Shown here: positions 63,850-64,000 of the stretch, piece after piece
How the letters are laid out: every line of letters starts with the position of its first letter
Position numbering within the stretch: position 1 is the first letter of the stretch
Assembly: GCA_964638035.1 (NCBI GenBank)
Contig: CAZWXD010000004.1
Location: 85,359-149,358, forward strand
Reading direction: 5' to 3'
DNA: 64,000 bases
Origin: JAGGAG01 sp964638035
GTDB taxonomy: Bacteria > Gemmatimonadota > Gemmatimonadetes > Gemmatimonadales > GWC2-71-9
The notes under the pieces: generated by a model
Seen by the model: only the letters and a program-made list of their open reading frames with translations
What the model was told of the DNA's origin: nothing
The model's database searches: none
Made by a program: the position numbers and the translations under genes

Positions 63850-63923
63850 TAGCGGGGGTGGGATTTGAACCCACGACCTCCGGGTTATGAGCCCGGCGAG
63901 CTACCAGACTGCTCCACCCCGCG
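63850..63923 (-). tRNA. Initiator tRNA-fMet (anticodon CAT)
   Basis: Minus strand: acceptor begins C1-GCGGGG against CCCCGC-T72, so C1 is unpaired with U72, the initiator hallmark (E. coli has C1-A72). The anticodon stem CCGGG/CCCGG carries the three G-C pairs of initiators around loop CTCATAA. T arm GTGGGTTCAAATCCCAC, discriminator A. No CCA encoded. Confidence 0.93.
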
Positions 63924-63947
63924 ACGCATCCTACCGGGTCCTGCGAG

Positions 63948-64000
63948 AGCGGGAAACGGGACTCGAACCCGCGACCCCAACCTTGGCAAGGTTGTGCTCT
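63948..64000 (-). tRNA. tRNA-Gly (anticodon GCC), truncated by window edge
   Basis: The 3' part of a minus-strand tRNA: anticodon stem AACCT/AGGTT with loop TGCCA around GCC, T arm GCGGGTTCGAGTCCCGT, acceptor 3' strand TTCCCGC and discriminator T. The 5' acceptor strand and part of the D arm lie beyond position 64000. Confidence 0.9.

Overview
The window is about 70 percent GC, gene-dense, and comes from a Gram-negative bacterium. Support for that includes a TonB-dependent receptor with a CarboxypepD-like domain, lipoproteins with lipoboxes, Tat signals and an initiator tRNA of bacterial type. The gene mix (cis-AT hybrid megasynthases, MoxR/DUF58/Bat operon, STPK, IorAB-type oxidoreductase, DUF302, DoxX) fits a soil-type lineage such as Gemmatimonadota or a neighbouring phylum. 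That placement is an inference; no 16S gene is present.

Positions 1-39481 (+) hold the downstream part of a hybrid PKS-NRPS assembly line whose beginning lies left of the window. In order they are: the C-terminal tail of an upstream PKS; PKS module A (KS-AT-DH-ER-KR-ACP); module B (KS-AT-cMT-ACP); module C (KS-AT-DH-cMT-ER-KR-ACP); module D (KS-AT-DH-cMT-KR-ACP); an EamA/DMT-type transporter; module E (KS-AT-DH-KR-ACP); a two-module NRPS (TubC-type docking-C-A-T-C-A-T) whose A-domain codes read as Thr and Gly; and two small alpha/beta hydrolases. Nearly every junction is a GTGA or ATG/TGA overlap, so the block reads as one translationally coupled operon. Colinear reading predicts a polyketide acyl chain with C-methyl branches from three consecutive methyltransferase modules, capped by Thr-Gly. 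No thioesterase domain ends the NRPS, so the two hydrolases, both with unusual nucleophile elbows, are the release candidates. I do not recognise a characterised pathway with this exact layout.

Positions 39482-46816 hold a cold-shock protein, a three-gene minus-strand envelope operon (two lipoproteins and a TonB-dependent receptor), a HisC-like aminotransferase with a Tat-like N-terminus, a DUF302 protein and an exported CbiX-like protein. Positions 47015-52931 hold tRNA-Arg(CCG), an alkaline-phosphatase-superfamily protein whose reading frame runs through that tRNA on the opposite strand, a VTT-domain membrane protein, an SDR, a DUF2214 membrane protein, a membrane-tethered Ser/Thr kinase and an uncharacterised membrane protein.

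Positions 53059-58706 (+) form a compact MoxR-DUF58-BatD-like-BatA-BatB/BatC operon, in which BatB and BatC are fused. Then come a HELVH-containing putative metallopeptidase, an IorAB-type molybdenum oxidoreductase pair (minus), a GlsB/YeaQ-family protein, a DoxX protein and a minus-strand cluster of five tRNA genes (Pro, Arg, Val, fMet and a truncated Gly) that runs off the right edge. No insertion sequence, phage gene or CRISPR array was seen.
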